From NCBI GenBank assembly GCA_913056305.1, contig CAJXMR010000027.1, positions 1-38,865 of the forward strand: DNA of 38,865 nucleotides. Reading direction: 5' to 3'. The notes beneath the pieces were generated by a model. The model was not told the DNA's origin. It did no database searches and worked only from the letters and a program-made list of their open reading frames with translations. Position 1 is the first letter of the stretch, and the number at the start of each line of letters is the position of its first letter. Both the position numbers and the translations under genes were made by a program. Shown here in pieces: positions 7,812 to 15,523 of the stretch. The stretch is from an uncultured Ralstonia sp. GTDB lineage: Bacteria; Pseudomonadota; Gammaproteobacteria; Burkholderiales; Burkholderiaceae.

Positions 7812-8228
7812 TCATCCGAGCACGGCAAGCCGGCTGCGGTGCGTGTCCATGTATTCGCGCACGCGCCGGATGCGGCCGTCGGTCAGTTCAAAGATGAAGC
7901 AGTAGTCGTTGTCGTAGGGGCGGCCGTTGGCGAGCGTCGCCTGCATGCGCTCTTCAAGGATGACGACGTCGCCCTCGGCGTACAGGCCGCGAAAATCGAC
8001 CTGGACATCGGCCACGAACAGCTTGCCAACATCCTCCGCGATGAAACGCGCGATCTGCGCACGCCCCACCATGTGATGCGGGATACCCAGGCCGACGGCG
8101 GTGCCGTTGCCGGCGGGCGCCAGCCATTGCGCGTCTTCGGTGAAGCACGCGCCGATGCGCGCCGCATCGCGGCTGGCGAAGGCGCGCCACGCCGCTACGA
8201 TGCACTGCTTGTTGTGTTCCGAACCCAT
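7812..8228 (-). CDS. SnoaL-like / NTF2-like superfamily protein
   Basis: A 138-residue protein of the NTF2-like alpha+beta cone fold. Diagnostic features are IVAAWRAFASRDAARIGACFTEDAQWLAP near the N-terminus, then AQIARFIAEDV, and the strands DVQVDFRGLYAEGDVVILEERMQATLANGRPYDNDYCFIFEL ending in GRIRRVREYMD. This is the SnoaL/ketosteroid-isomerase-like pattern. Start choice: an ATG exists at 8240, but its own codons supply a GGAGG (8233-8237, complement) ideally spaced for the ATG at 8228, so I use 8228. Substrates in this family are too diverse to predict. It stands alone and converges on the TonB receptor gene. Confidence 0.85.
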   Translation of the reverse strand: MGSEHNKQCIVAAWRAFASRDAARIGACFTEDAQWLAPAGNGTAVGLGIPHHMVGRAQIARFIAEDVGKLFVADVQVDFRGLYAEGDVVILEERMQATLANGRPYDNDYCFIFELTDGRIRRVREYMDTHRSRLAVLG

Positions 8229-8331
8229 GTCGCCTCCCATTGCGCGGAGCGAGTTTAGGCGCGGACACCCGCGGGCGCTGGCCGTTTCCGGACAGGATCG
8301 TCCGAAGCCGCCAGCGGCCCGCGGTCCAGCC

Positions 8332-8976
8332 TCACATCGGCGGGGTCAGCCCGTCCTTGCCGACCAGTACGCGTTGCGCGATCAGGCTGCCTTGGGCATC
8401 TGCGCGCACGATCAGGATCACGTGTGCGCCGGCCTTCAGTTCGTCGCGCGTGCCCGGTGCAAACGCGACGATGGGCACCTCCTGAGGCACCACGATGCGC
8501 TGCTCGCCACCCTGGTATTTGACCGACAGCGTGCGGCCCTGCGCGCCCGTCACGGCGCCGGCCCGCTCGACGGTGCCGTTGGTCATCGAGCTGTCCGCGC
8601 CGAGGTCGTACGGGTGGTGACCATCGCCGGTGCCGCGCATCGATTCCGGAAAGACATGCACCTCCAGCGCGCGCAACGTGCCGTCAGGCTGCTTGACGGC
8701 GGCCGTGCCGATGTAGCTGCCGGCCTGGATGGCATTGGGCGCGACGGTGGCCACTTCGGATACGGTGGCATCGGGTGGCAGGCTGACCGTGGCCTTGTTG
8801 CCTGCGCGGTCGGTCACGTCGAGGTGGTCGGCATAAGCGGCGGTAATGGTGGCACGTACCCGTGCCGGGGTACTGCCGGCCGTGGCGCCTTGGGCAAAGG
8901 CTGTAGAGGGCAGGGCAGCGCAGAGCGCGATCGCCAGCGCAGCGACAGTGGTGGCAGGTGAGGGCAGTCGTGTCAT
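8332..8976 (-). CDS. Exported DUF5666-like protein
   Basis: A 214-residue protein with a clear signal peptide (residues 1-25, ALPSTAFAQ). The mature part is beta-rich and shows two short internal repeats of the kind VRATITAAYADHLDVTDRAGNKATVSLPP and GRTLSVKYQGGEQRIVVPQEVP. This alternation of small hydrophilic strands is typical of DUF5666/OB-fold-like periplasmic proteins. A His-rich stretch (GTGDGHHPYDLGAD) sits in the middle. The frame extends to 9321, but the added part is Arg/Cys-rich and unlike an export signal, so ATG 8976 is the start. It has no good ribosome site. The function is unknown; a periplasmic metal or envelope role is speculation. Confidence 0.75.
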   Translation of the reverse strand: MTRLPSPATTVAALAIALCAALPSTAFAQGATAGSTPARVRATITAAYADHLDVTDRAGNKATVSLPPDATVSEVATVAPNAIQAGSYIGTAAVKQPDGTLRALEVHVFPESMRGTGDGHHPYDLGADSSMTNGTVERAGAVTGAQGRTLSVKYQGGEQRIVVPQEVPIVAFAPGTRDELKAGAHVILIVRADAQGSLIAQRVLVGKDGLTPPM

Positions 8977-9158
8977 GGGGGAGGGCAGAGGATGCGCCCA
9001 CAGTGGGCGCGGCTGGCCGGGATACCGCCAGACGGGGCGACCGGTCCGCCGCCAGTGTAGAGCGACGCACGCCAGCGTGCAGGGCCGGTTTGCGGCACGT
9101 TGATTGCTACGTCTTCTTCCGGCAGCGCAGGCATGCGCGCGCCGCAAGGAGAGCCGCC

Positions 9159-9302
9159 ATGAAGCACCACAAGCAACCGGTCGACAAGCCAACCCCGATG
9201 CAGGAGCGCGCGCAGCACGGCGGTGTTGCCGCGCGGCTCGGCCAGCAGCCGCAGAACCAGCAACGCCTGGGACAGCACCAGAACAGCCGCAAGCAGCCCT
9301 GA
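9159..9302 (+). CDS. Small hydrophilic hypothetical protein, 47 aa
   Basis: Begins MKHHKQPVDKPTPMQERAQ and is dominated by Gln, Arg, His and Asn. It is probably disordered. AAGGAGAG sits at the right distance before ATG 9159, which is the best evidence that it is translated. A second tiny gene follows 17 nt later on the same strand, so the two may be co-transcribed. No known domain. Confidence 0.55.
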   Translation: MKHHKQPVDKPTPMQERAQHGGVAARLGQQPQNQQRLGQHQNSRKQP

Positions 9303-9319
9303 GGCGCGCGCACATCGCC

Positions 9320-9514
9320 ATGTCTCAAGACAAGCCGTCCGTCCCGGCGCAGCCGATACCGCATCACCACGTCAAGCACCCGACGGTGCCGGCCCTGCCC
9401 GGCGAGAGCGTGGCCGGCGAGGAAGACCCGGGCGATTTCGAGAATGCCTCCCTGCCGCATGACCCGGGCAGGGAGCAGCAAGCGCCGTCGCCTGGGCCGG
9501 AACGCAAACGCTAG
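9320..9514 (+). CDS. Small acidic Pro-rich hypothetical protein, 64 aa
   Basis: Begins MSQDKPSVPAQPIPHHHVKH and continues with an acidic middle (ESVAGEEDPGDFENASLP). It is likely disordered and I recognise no domain. It follows the 47-aa gene and ends 4 nt inside the convergent DUF2917 gene. Its ribosome site is weak, so it is a tentative gene. Confidence 0.45.
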   Translation: MSQDKPSVPAQPIPHHHVKHPTVPALPGESVAGEEDPGDFENASLPHDPGREQQAPSPGPERKR

Positions 9515-9864
9515 CCCTGCGAGGTGCCGCGCAACGGCAGCGCCGCAAGCAGCCACCGGCGTGCCCGTCCCAGCGCAGCGGACCAGCGTGCGACCGCCGT
9601 CGCCGGCACCTGCAGGCGCAACCTTGCGCCGGCGGCATTATCGGCATGCAGGCCCCACCAGCCGGTCGTCTCCAGCGGCTGGGCATGACCCTCCGTGAGC
9701 ACGTGACGCAGCCTGACCGTCTCCCCCGCCAGCCAGCGCGGCGGGTGCTGCAAGGTCAGCCGGCCCTCCGTCACCACGACGAGGGTGCCGGCCGGCAGCC
9801 AGTGCAGACGGCTCTGCCGGGGCGGCAGGGTAAGCCAGCCAGATTCAGGTGTCGAAGCGGTCAT
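9511..9864 (-). CDS. DUF2917 domain protein
   Basis: A 117-residue protein whose core (SGWLTLPPRQSRLHWLPAGTLVVVTEGRLTLQHP, then GETVRLRHVLTEGH) matches DUF2917, a small cupin-like beta fold with the typical W-L-T start and a G-x-L-W/V-V-T-x-G-R-x-W/L strand pair. A GGAGACCGAC ribosome site supports ATG 9864 over upstream ATGs. The gene is divergent from a MocR-type regulator, an arrangement I recall as common in Burkholderiales. It is therefore a likely regulatory target, although no reaction is known for the family. Confidence 0.75.
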   Translation of the reverse strand: MTASTPESGWLTLPPRQSRLHWLPAGTLVVVTEGRLTLQHPPRWLAGETVRLRHVLTEGHAQPLETTGWWGLHADNAAGARLRLQVPATAVARWSAALGRARRWLLAALPLRGTSQG

Positions 9865-9970
9865 GTCGGTCTCCAATGCAGGGAACATGACCGCAGCGTA
9901 GGGTGCACCGGGGCGCCGAAACAGGCACAGGCGCCGGCATTCGCACCGCAACAGCGCGCGCTGCGCGGCC

Positions 9971-10009
9971 ATCTGTTACGGTACGCTTTCGACTTGTCTG
10001 TATCTGTTC
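9971..10009. promoter_or_regulatory. Three TCTGT repeats between DUF2917 and mocR genes
   Basis: TCTGT occurs at 9972-9976, 9997-10001 and 10003-10007, the first and last within a longer ATCTGTT. MocR/PdxR regulators typically bind short direct repeats in the gap before their own gene, so this is a candidate site. It is also close to where the promoter must be. Confidence 0.35.
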
Positions 10010-10028
10010 TGATGCGGGAGGCCGCTGC

Positions 10029-11564
10029 ATGATCCGTCAAGACGCCCCTCCCGCCTCGCCCACCATGTCCGTGCTCGAACTGTCTCCCGCCCCCGCTGTC
10101 CCCGCTGCGCGTGGTGTGCGCGCGTCGGCCGCGCAGCCGCTGTACCGCATGCTGGCCGACCACTACCTCGGCGCCATGCGCAGCGGCGTGCTGACCCCCG
10201 GCCAGCGCATGCCGTCGGTGCGCTCGCTGATGCGCACGCACGGCGTGAGCCTGTCGACCGCGCTGCAGGTCTGCCGCCACCTGGAGGCCGAAGGCTGGCT
10301 GGAAGCGCGCGAGCGCTCGGGCTACTTCGTGCGCCAGCCGCGCCGCGCACTGCTGGCGCCGGTCAAGGAGCCGGAGGTGGCCACGCCTGACCCGGCGGCC
10401 TACGTGGGCGTGCACGCGCGTGTGTCGTCGATCGTCGCGCGCGGGCAGCAGGCCAAGGTGCGCGTGGACTTCTCGGGGGCCAGCGGGGCCGCCGCGCTGT
10501 ACCCGGCCGCTGCGCTCAACCGCATCGCCACGCAACTGCTGCGCACGCGTCCGCTGCTGTTCGCGCAGGCCGTCACGCCCAATGGGCATCCGGAGCTGCA
10601 GACCGCCGTGGCGCGCCGCGCGCTCGACATGGGCGTGCAGATCGCCCCGGACGATGTGGTGGTCACGCATGGCTGCATCGAGGCGGTGAACCTGGCGCTG
10701 CGCGCGGTGGCGCAGCCCGGCGACACGGTGGCGGTGGAGTCGCCCACGTACTACGGCCTGCTGCAGGTGCTGGAAAGCCTGGGCATGCGCGCGGTGGAGA
10801 TCCCGACCAGCCCGCGCACTGGCATGTCACTGGAAGCACTGGAGATGGCGGTGCAGGCCTACGGCAACATCCGCGCCGTGGTGGTGGTGCCCAACCTGCA
10901 GAACCCGCTGGGCAGCATCATGCCGGACGCGGTCAAGCGGCGCATGGCGGCCTTTTGCGAGGCACACCAGATCGCCCTGATCGAAGACGACACCTATAGC
11001 CCGCTGGCCGACAGCCCCACGCCGCTCAAGGCGCTCAAGGCCTGGGACCGCACGGGCAACGTGATTTACTGTGCGTCGTTGAGCAAGACGGTGGCGCCGG
11101 GCCTGCGCCTGGGTTGGATGGCGGCCGGGCGCTGGCACGAACGCGTGCAGATGCTGAAGTTCGCGCAGTCGCGGCCGAACGAATCGTGGTCGCAGGTGAT
11201 GGCCGGGCGCTTTATCGCCTCAGGTGCGTACGACCGGCATATCCGTGCGCTGCGCCAGACCCTGCGCGAGCAGCGCGAGCGCATGGCCGAGGCGATTGCA
11301 GGATGCTTTCCGGCCGGCACGCGGCTGTCGGTGCCGGCGGGTGGCCTGGCGATGTGGGTGGAGCTGCCGCCCAATGTGTCGGCGACGGCCTTGTTCGACG
11401 TGGCGCTGGCGGAGGGCATCCGCATCGCACCCGGCACGATGTTCTCCAACCTCAACCGGTTCGACCACTACTTCCGCATCTGCTTCGGACTGCCGTACAC
11501 GGCCGAGGTGGAGGCGGCGCTGGCGCAGCTTGGAGAGCTAGCGCGCCAGCTGGCGGAAAGCTAA
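10029..11564 (+). CDS. MocR/PdxR-type GntR regulator with aminotransferase-like domain
   Basis: A 511-residue transcription factor. Residues about 35-110 are a GntR winged helix (LYRMLADHYLGAMRSGVLTPGQRMPSVRSLM, then THGVSLSTALQVCRHLE). After a linker, residues 130-505 are a fold-type I aminotransferase domain with Asn/Asp/Tyr PLP contacts (NPLGSIMP, EDDTYSPL) and the Schiff-base lysine K353 in CASLSKTVAPGLRLGW. GGGAGG precedes ATG 10029. MocR proteins use PLP or a PLP-aldimine as effector, controlling vitamin B6, GABA, taurine or other amine genes; here the target is unknown. The divergent DUF2917 gene is the nearest candidate. Its TAA shares four bases with the stop of pqiC on the other strand. 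Confidence 0.92.
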   Translation: MIRQDAPPASPTMSVLELSPAPAVPAARGVRASAAQPLYRMLADHYLGAMRSGVLTPGQRMPSVRSLMRTHGVSLSTALQVCRHLEAEGWLEARERSGYFVRQPRRALLAPVKEPEVATPDPAAYVGVHARVSSIVARGQQAKVRVDFSGASGAAALYPAAALNRIATQLLRTRPLLFAQAVTPNGHPELQTAVARRALDMGVQIAPDDVVVTHGCIEAVNLALRAVAQPGDTVAVESPTYYGLLQVLESLGMRAVEIPTSPRTGMSLEALEMAVQAYGNIRAVVVVPNLQNPLGSIMPDAVKRRMAAFCEAHQIALIEDDTYSPLADSPTPLKALKAWDRTGNVIYCASLSKTVAPGLRLGWMAAGRWHERVQMLKFAQSRPNESWSQVMAGRFIASGAYDRHIRALRQTLREQRERMAEAIAGCFPAGTRLSVPAGGLAMWVELPPNVSATALFDVALAEGIRIAPGTMFSNLNRFDHYFRICFGLPYTAEVEAALAQLGELARQLAES

Positions 11565-12193
11565 CGGCACCACGCCGGCGCGCCCGCGCCCGGCGCTTCC
11601 AGGCTCTGCACGCTCTGCGCGATGCGCTGCGACCACTGCTGCACCACGCGCTGCGTGGCGGCGACCACCGCGTCGACCTCGTTGCCGGCGGGCTCGGTGA
11701 GCGTGGTCTGGCAGGTCAGCGCGCCGGCAGGCTTGCCGGCATCGCGCGCTACGCGCCAGGTCACCAGCGCCGAGACGTTCTGGCCCGGCCACGCATCGAA
11801 GGCCTGCACATCCGCGCCGATGCGGTAGAGCGGCACGCCAGCCGGCGCCGCCGCATCGTTCAGGTCTACCGCCGACAGCGTGCTGGCCAGATTGGCCGAC
11901 AGCGCGTCACGCAGCTCCGTGCCGAACGGTGCCGCCCAGCGTTGCTGCTCCAGTTCCTGCACCTGGCTGTCGGAGGTGCGCAGCACGATCTGCGGCTTGT
12001 CGAGCCGGTCGGGCACGCGCACAGCGGACAGGCGGAAGGCGCGCTGGAAGCGCCCGGCGTCCGCCACCGGCGCCTCCGCGCGCAGCGACAGCGTATGCAG
12101 GGTCGGCTCCGGCGAAGCGCAGGCGCCCATCAGCGCGGCGGCGCCGATCACGCACGTCAGTCGCAGGAGGGCGTGTTGGTTGGCTCGCTTCAT
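11561..12193 (-). CDS. pqiC: PqiC-type outer-membrane lipoprotein
   Basis: A 210-residue lipoprotein with an N-terminal signal ending in the lipobox LMGAC (Cys25). The mature domain starts HTLSLRAEAP, then FRLSAVRVPDRLDKPQIVLR, which is the ABC-type transport auxiliary lipoprotein/PqiC (DUF330) pattern. PqiC sits in the outer membrane and docks the PqiB channel for lipid traffic across the periplasm. It is the last gene of the operon and its start overlaps the pqiB stop (ATGA). Its own stop overlaps the stop of the convergent MocR gene. Confidence 0.88.
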   Translation of the reverse strand: MKRANQHALLRLTCVIGAAALMGACASPEPTLHTLSLRAEAPVADAGRFQRAFRLSAVRVPDRLDKPQIVLRTSDSQVQELEQQRWAAPFGTELRDALSANLASTLSAVDLNDAAAPAGVPLYRIGADVQAFDAWPGQNVSALVTWRVARDAGKPAGALTCQTTLTEPAGNEVDAVVAATQRVVQQWSQRIAQSVQSLEAPGAGAPAWCR

Positions 12194-13833
12194 TGGGCAT
12201 CCTTTGCCTTGCCCCGGATCAGGGCTTCGGGGTGGCGGTCGAGATAGTCGGTGAGCACGCGCACGGAGGCGGCGGCCTTGCCCACCTGCTCCAGCGTGTC
12301 ACGCGCGTTGCGCTGCAGGGGCGCGTCTTCGGAGAAGGTCTGGCGCGCGGTCTCCAGGGTGCGGCGGGCCTCGGCCAGCGTTTCCTTCATCTGCGGGGCA
12401 AGGTCGCTGTTGACGGTCTTGGCCAGCTGCTCGGTCTGCTTGAGCGTGGCGTCGAGCGTGTTCAGGGTGCGATGCACGTCTTGGCCGATCTGGTCGAACG
12501 GCACCTGGTTGAGCTTCTTCACGATGCCGGCGATCTGCGTCTCGATGTCGTCGGTGGCATTGTCGGCGGTCGGGAAGAGGTAGGCGTTCTCGTTGCCGTT
12601 GAGACTGTCGCGCGGGCCGAAGCGGGCGGCCTTGCCCGGTTCGACAAAATCGAGCTGCACGAACTGCTGGCCGGTCAGCAGGCTGGCACTCTTGAGCTGC
12701 GCGCGCATGCCCTTGCCCACCAGCGCGTCGAGCAGCTCGCGCGTGTCTTGCTCCGCGTGCTGTGGTGTGTCGTCGCGCACCGGTAGCCCGAATCGGGTCG
12801 GGTAGATCGTGGCCGTGACGGGCAGCACGAATTCCTGGCGCTTCTTGCTGTAGTGGATGCCGATCGACTTGATCTCGCCCACGTTGATGCCCTTGAACTC
12901 CACCGGTGCGCCGACTGCCAGCCCGCGCAGCGAGCGGTGGAAGTACATCACCACCGTTTGCGAGATGCGTTCCGGATCCTTGAGCGCAGTGCTTTCGTTG
13001 CGTACGAGTTCGAAGTCGGCGTTTTCCGCCACCGGTTCGCGATCAGCTTCTTCCGTCGACTGGAACGCGATGCCGCCCAGCGCCAGCGTCAGCAGCGATT
13101 GCATGTCGACCTTCAGGCCGCTCGCGTCGAGCTTCAAGTCGAGCCCGCTGGCATTCCAGAAGCGCGTGCTGTGCGTGACGAACTTGTCGAACGGCGCGTT
13201 GACGAAGACGTGCAGCGTCACGCCCTTGCCGTCCACGTCGATGTCGTAGGCGGTGACCTGGCCCACGCGCACGCGGCGGAAGTACACCGGCGCGCCGATG
13301 TCGAGCGAGCCCAGGTCGGCGGCGTGCAGGCGGAACTGGCGCCCGGGCGTATCCGCGTAGATGGCGGGCGGCGAATCCAGCCCGCGGAAGGTCGAGCGCT
13401 CCTTGATCGAGCGGCCGCCGTCAACGCCAATGTACGCGCCGGAGAGCAGCGTGGACAGGCCCGACACCGTGCCGGCCGCCACGCGCGGGCGCACCACCCA
13501 AAAGCGCGTGTCGTCCACGGCAAAGCTCTTGCCGTCGCGCGTGAGTTCGATGCTGACCACCGCGCCGGAGCGGTCGTTGGTCAGGCCCACGTCCTTGACC
13601 ACGCCGATGTCGACGCTCTTGTACTTGACGCGCGTCTTGCCGGCCTCGATCCCCTCGGCCGAACTGAAGGTGACGGTGATGAGCGCGCCGCGCTCCAGGA
13701 TCACGCGCGTCATCAGCGTGACGCCCACCGCCAGCGCGACGATCGGCACCAGCCAGATCAGCGAGGGCAGCCAGCGCTTGCGCTTCATGCGGCGCGGCGG
13801 CGGGATGTCTTGGTCGTCGGCGGGGGTGGTCAT
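12190..13833 (-). CDS. pqiB: PqiB, MCE-domain lipid-transport channel protein
   Basis: A 547-residue protein, close to the E. coli PqiB length. One N-terminal membrane helix (WLPSLIWLVPIVALAVGVTLM) is followed by three MCE repeats. The first begins ALITVTFSSAEGIEAGKTRVKYKSVDIG; the others are recognisable from GSLDIGAPVYFRRVRVGQVTAYDI and LAVGAPVEFKGINVGEIKSIGI. A C-terminal coiled coil (LDATLKQTEQLAKTVNSD onwards) would form the long needle seen in PqiB hexamers that bridges inner and outer membranes. ATGA overlaps link it to both neighbours. In enterobacteria the operon responds to paraquat via SoxRS; no soxbox is evident here. Confidence 0.93.
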   Translation of the reverse strand: MTTPADDQDIPPPRRMKRKRWLPSLIWLVPIVALAVGVTLMTRVILERGALITVTFSSAEGIEAGKTRVKYKSVDIGVVKDVGLTNDRSGAVVSIELTRDGKSFAVDDTRFWVVRPRVAAGTVSGLSTLLSGAYIGVDGGRSIKERSTFRGLDSPPAIYADTPGRQFRLHAADLGSLDIGAPVYFRRVRVGQVTAYDIDVDGKGVTLHVFVNAPFDKFVTHSTRFWNASGLDLKLDASGLKVDMQSLLTLALGGIAFQSTEEADREPVAENADFELVRNESTALKDPERISQTVVMYFHRSLRGLAVGAPVEFKGINVGEIKSIGIHYSKKRQEFVLPVTATIYPTRFGLPVRDDTPQHAEQDTRELLDALVGKGMRAQLKSASLLTGQQFVQLDFVEPGKAARFGPRDSLNGNENAYLFPTADNATDDIETQIAGIVKKLNQVPFDQIGQDVHRTLNTLDATLKQTEQLAKTVNSDLAPQMKETLAEARRTLETARQTFSEDAPLQRNARDTLEQVGKAAASVRVLTDYLDRHPEALIRGKAKDAQ

Positions 13834-14558
13834 GCAGTTTCCTCTTGGTATTCCTCGTCATCCGGCGCGTCGGCGGCATCCCAGATCAGGCGCGGATCAA
13901 AACAGCGTGCGGCAAACATGGTCAGCACCACCACCGCCGCGAATGGGCCGACACCCGGCCCGGGCCGGATCACGGCCAGCGTGGAGAGGTGCACCAGCCC
14001 GGCCAGCAGGGTCACGACAAACACGTCGAGCATTGACCAGCGGCCGATCGCCTCGACCACCACGTACAAGCGTGTGCGGGCGCGCGGGCTCCACTGCCAG
14101 CGCTGGTGCACCGACATGCACAGCACCGCCATGATCCCCAGCTTGGCCAGCGGCACGAAAAAGCTGGCGATGAAGACGATGATGGCCAGGTGCCACGAGC
14201 CCGACGTCCATAGGTAGACGATGCCGCTCATGATGGTGTCCTGCTGCGTGCCGAGCAGCGTCTCGGTGATCATCACCGGCAGCACGTTGGCCGGCAGGTA
14301 CATGGCCGCGGCGGCGATCAGCAGCGCCCAGCAACGCATCAGGCTGTCGGGCTTGCGCGCGTGGATGGGGCCGAGGCAGCGCGGGCACATGGGCGCGAGC
14401 GTGGCGCCGTGTTCGCCGTCGTCACCATCGTGCGTGCGCTTGGGCAGGCGTGCCAGCAGGCCGCAGCGCTCGCACGTGGCCAGGCCGCGCGTGATGGCGC
14501 GGATGGGCGGTGGCGCCGGCTGGGTCGGTGGGGTGGGGGAGGTGCTGGCGCTCGTCAT
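13830..14558 (-). CDS. PqiA-family inner-membrane protein (second half-size copy)
   Basis: A 242-residue protein with one PqiA domain: an N-terminal zinc-ribbon-like pair of CxxC motifs (CERCG near residue 29 and CPRCL near 58) followed by four membrane helices, including MYLPANVLPVMITETLLG and FVPLAKLGIMAVLCMSV. E. coli PqiA is about twice this size and contains two such units in one chain. Here the two units are separate genes. The start ATG 14558 overlaps the stop of the upstream pqiA gene (ATGA), and the stop overlaps pqiB. It most resembles the C-terminal half of PqiA by order. The role is support or energisation of PqiB at the inner membrane (family knowledge, mechanism unresolved). Confidence 0.88.
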   Translation of the reverse strand: MTSASTSPTPPTQPAPPPIRAITRGLATCERCGLLARLPKRTHDGDDGEHGATLAPMCPRCLGPIHARKPDSLMRCWALLIAAAAMYLPANVLPVMITETLLGTQQDTIMSGIVYLWTSGSWHLAIIVFIASFFVPLAKLGIMAVLCMSVHQRWQWSPRARTRLYVVVEAIGRWSMLDVFVVTLLAGLVHLSTLAVIRPGPGVGPFAAVVVLTMFAARCFDPRLIWDAADAPDDEEYQEETA

Positions 14559-15325
14559 GGGCGGGCGGCGTCGGCCGCTGCAGCGGCGTCGGTGGTATCG
14601 GGTGGTGCCTCGGCCGGCGCGGGCAGGGCCATGCCGGCCTCGCGCCAGAACGGCCGCAGGTCGATCGACAGTGCGAGGGTCATGAACACGGTCAGCACGC
14701 AGAAGGCCCACAGGCCGGCATCCGCCGCGAGCGGCACCATGTGCGCCACCTTGATGAGCGCCACGATCACGCCCAGCATGAAGATCTCGATCATCGCCCA
14801 CGGGCGGATCATGCCCGCCACGCGCAGCATCAGCGCGGCACGCGGCACGGTGCGCCCACGCAGGCGCGCGACCAGCAGCGGCGTGAGCATGGCCAGGTAC
14901 AGCAGCGGGAACAGCACCGTGGTCAGCCCGACCAGCACGCCGGCAAACAGCATGTCGTTGTCGAACAGCGCCAGCACCGCCTGCCACAGCGTGGTGGCAT
15001 GGGTGGCGCCGGGGGCTTCCATCTCGGCAATCGGGAAGGCGTTGGCAACCACGTAGACGATCAGCCCCGTCACCACCAGCGGCAGCAGCACCGATAACCG
15101 CTCGCTCTGGTTGCGGTAGAGCTTGACGCCGCAGCGCGTGCAGCGCGCTTCCTCATCCAGCGCGATGACTTCGTTCCGGTGCAGCGTGTCGCAATGCTCG
15201 CACGCGATCCACGCGTCGGGATCGCCGGGCAGCGGCGTGGCCACTGGCACCGCGTGATCCGCGTCGCGCGGGTCACCGTCGTCGTGCGCCTTGAACGGCA
15301 AGGGAAACGAAAAGAAGGATTTCAC
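14555..15325 (-). CDS. pqiA: PqiA-family inner-membrane protein (first half-size copy)
   Basis: About 256 residues from the GTG at 15325 (VKSFFSFPLPF). It carries the zinc-ribbon CEHCDTLHRNE and CTRCG motifs near residues 40-65 and four membrane helices with the family signatures ANAFPIAEMEAPGA and FPLLYLAMLTPLL. The frame continues to an ATG at 15394, but that ATG is embedded in a good -10 box (TATAAT, complement of 15393-15398). A transcript from that promoter could not use it, so I prefer 15325 although it has no clear ribosome site. First gene of pqiA-pqiA-pqiB-pqiC. If a further upstream promoter exists, the longer form (279 aa) is possible. Confidence 0.85.
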   Translation of the reverse strand: MKSFFSFPLPFKAHDDGDPRDADHAVPVATPLPGDPDAWIACEHCDTLHRNEVIALDEEARCTRCGVKLYRNQSERLSVLLPLVVTGLIVYVVANAFPIAEMEAPGATHATTLWQAVLALFDNDMLFAGVLVGLTTVLFPLLYLAMLTPLLVARLRGRTVPRAALMLRVAGMIRPWAMIEIFMLGVIVALIKVAHMVPLAADAGLWAFCVLTVFMTLALSIDLRPFWREAGMALPAPAEAPPDTTDAAAAADAARP

Positions 15326-15392
15326 GTAGGAAATGTTGCGTCGGCAGGGTTTCGTCGGCAGGCGCCTCGCACCGTGCCGCGAGGTGGGCGCC

Positions 15393-15419
15393 ATTATACA
15401 TTCGCACGTGAATGTATAA
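15393..15419 (-). promoter_or_regulatory. pqi operon promoter with TetR/AcrR-like operator
   Basis: Two perfect 10-bp arms, TTATACATTC (15394-15403) and GAATGTATAA (15410-15419), flank a 6-bp spacer GCACGT. The TACATTC...GAATGTA pattern resembles operators of AcrR-type TetR repressors. The minus-strand TATAAT overlapping the inner arm is a plausible -10 for the pqi operon; no good -35 is visible. Confidence 0.6.
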
Positions 15420-15523
15420 GGCCGGGGCGCCGTCAGCCTGGGAGGCCCTTGGACGTGCCCCCGGCTGCTGGAAATCCCACCGTAGCGAATCTTGACGACT
15501 GGCGGCAGGTCTTGGCGCCGACG

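Noticed and set aside
8977..9321. N-terminal extension of the DUF5666-like protein to ATG 9321
   Set aside because: The extension is Arg/Cys/Gly-rich, runs across the small-gene region, and would bury a clear signal peptide that begins at 8976.
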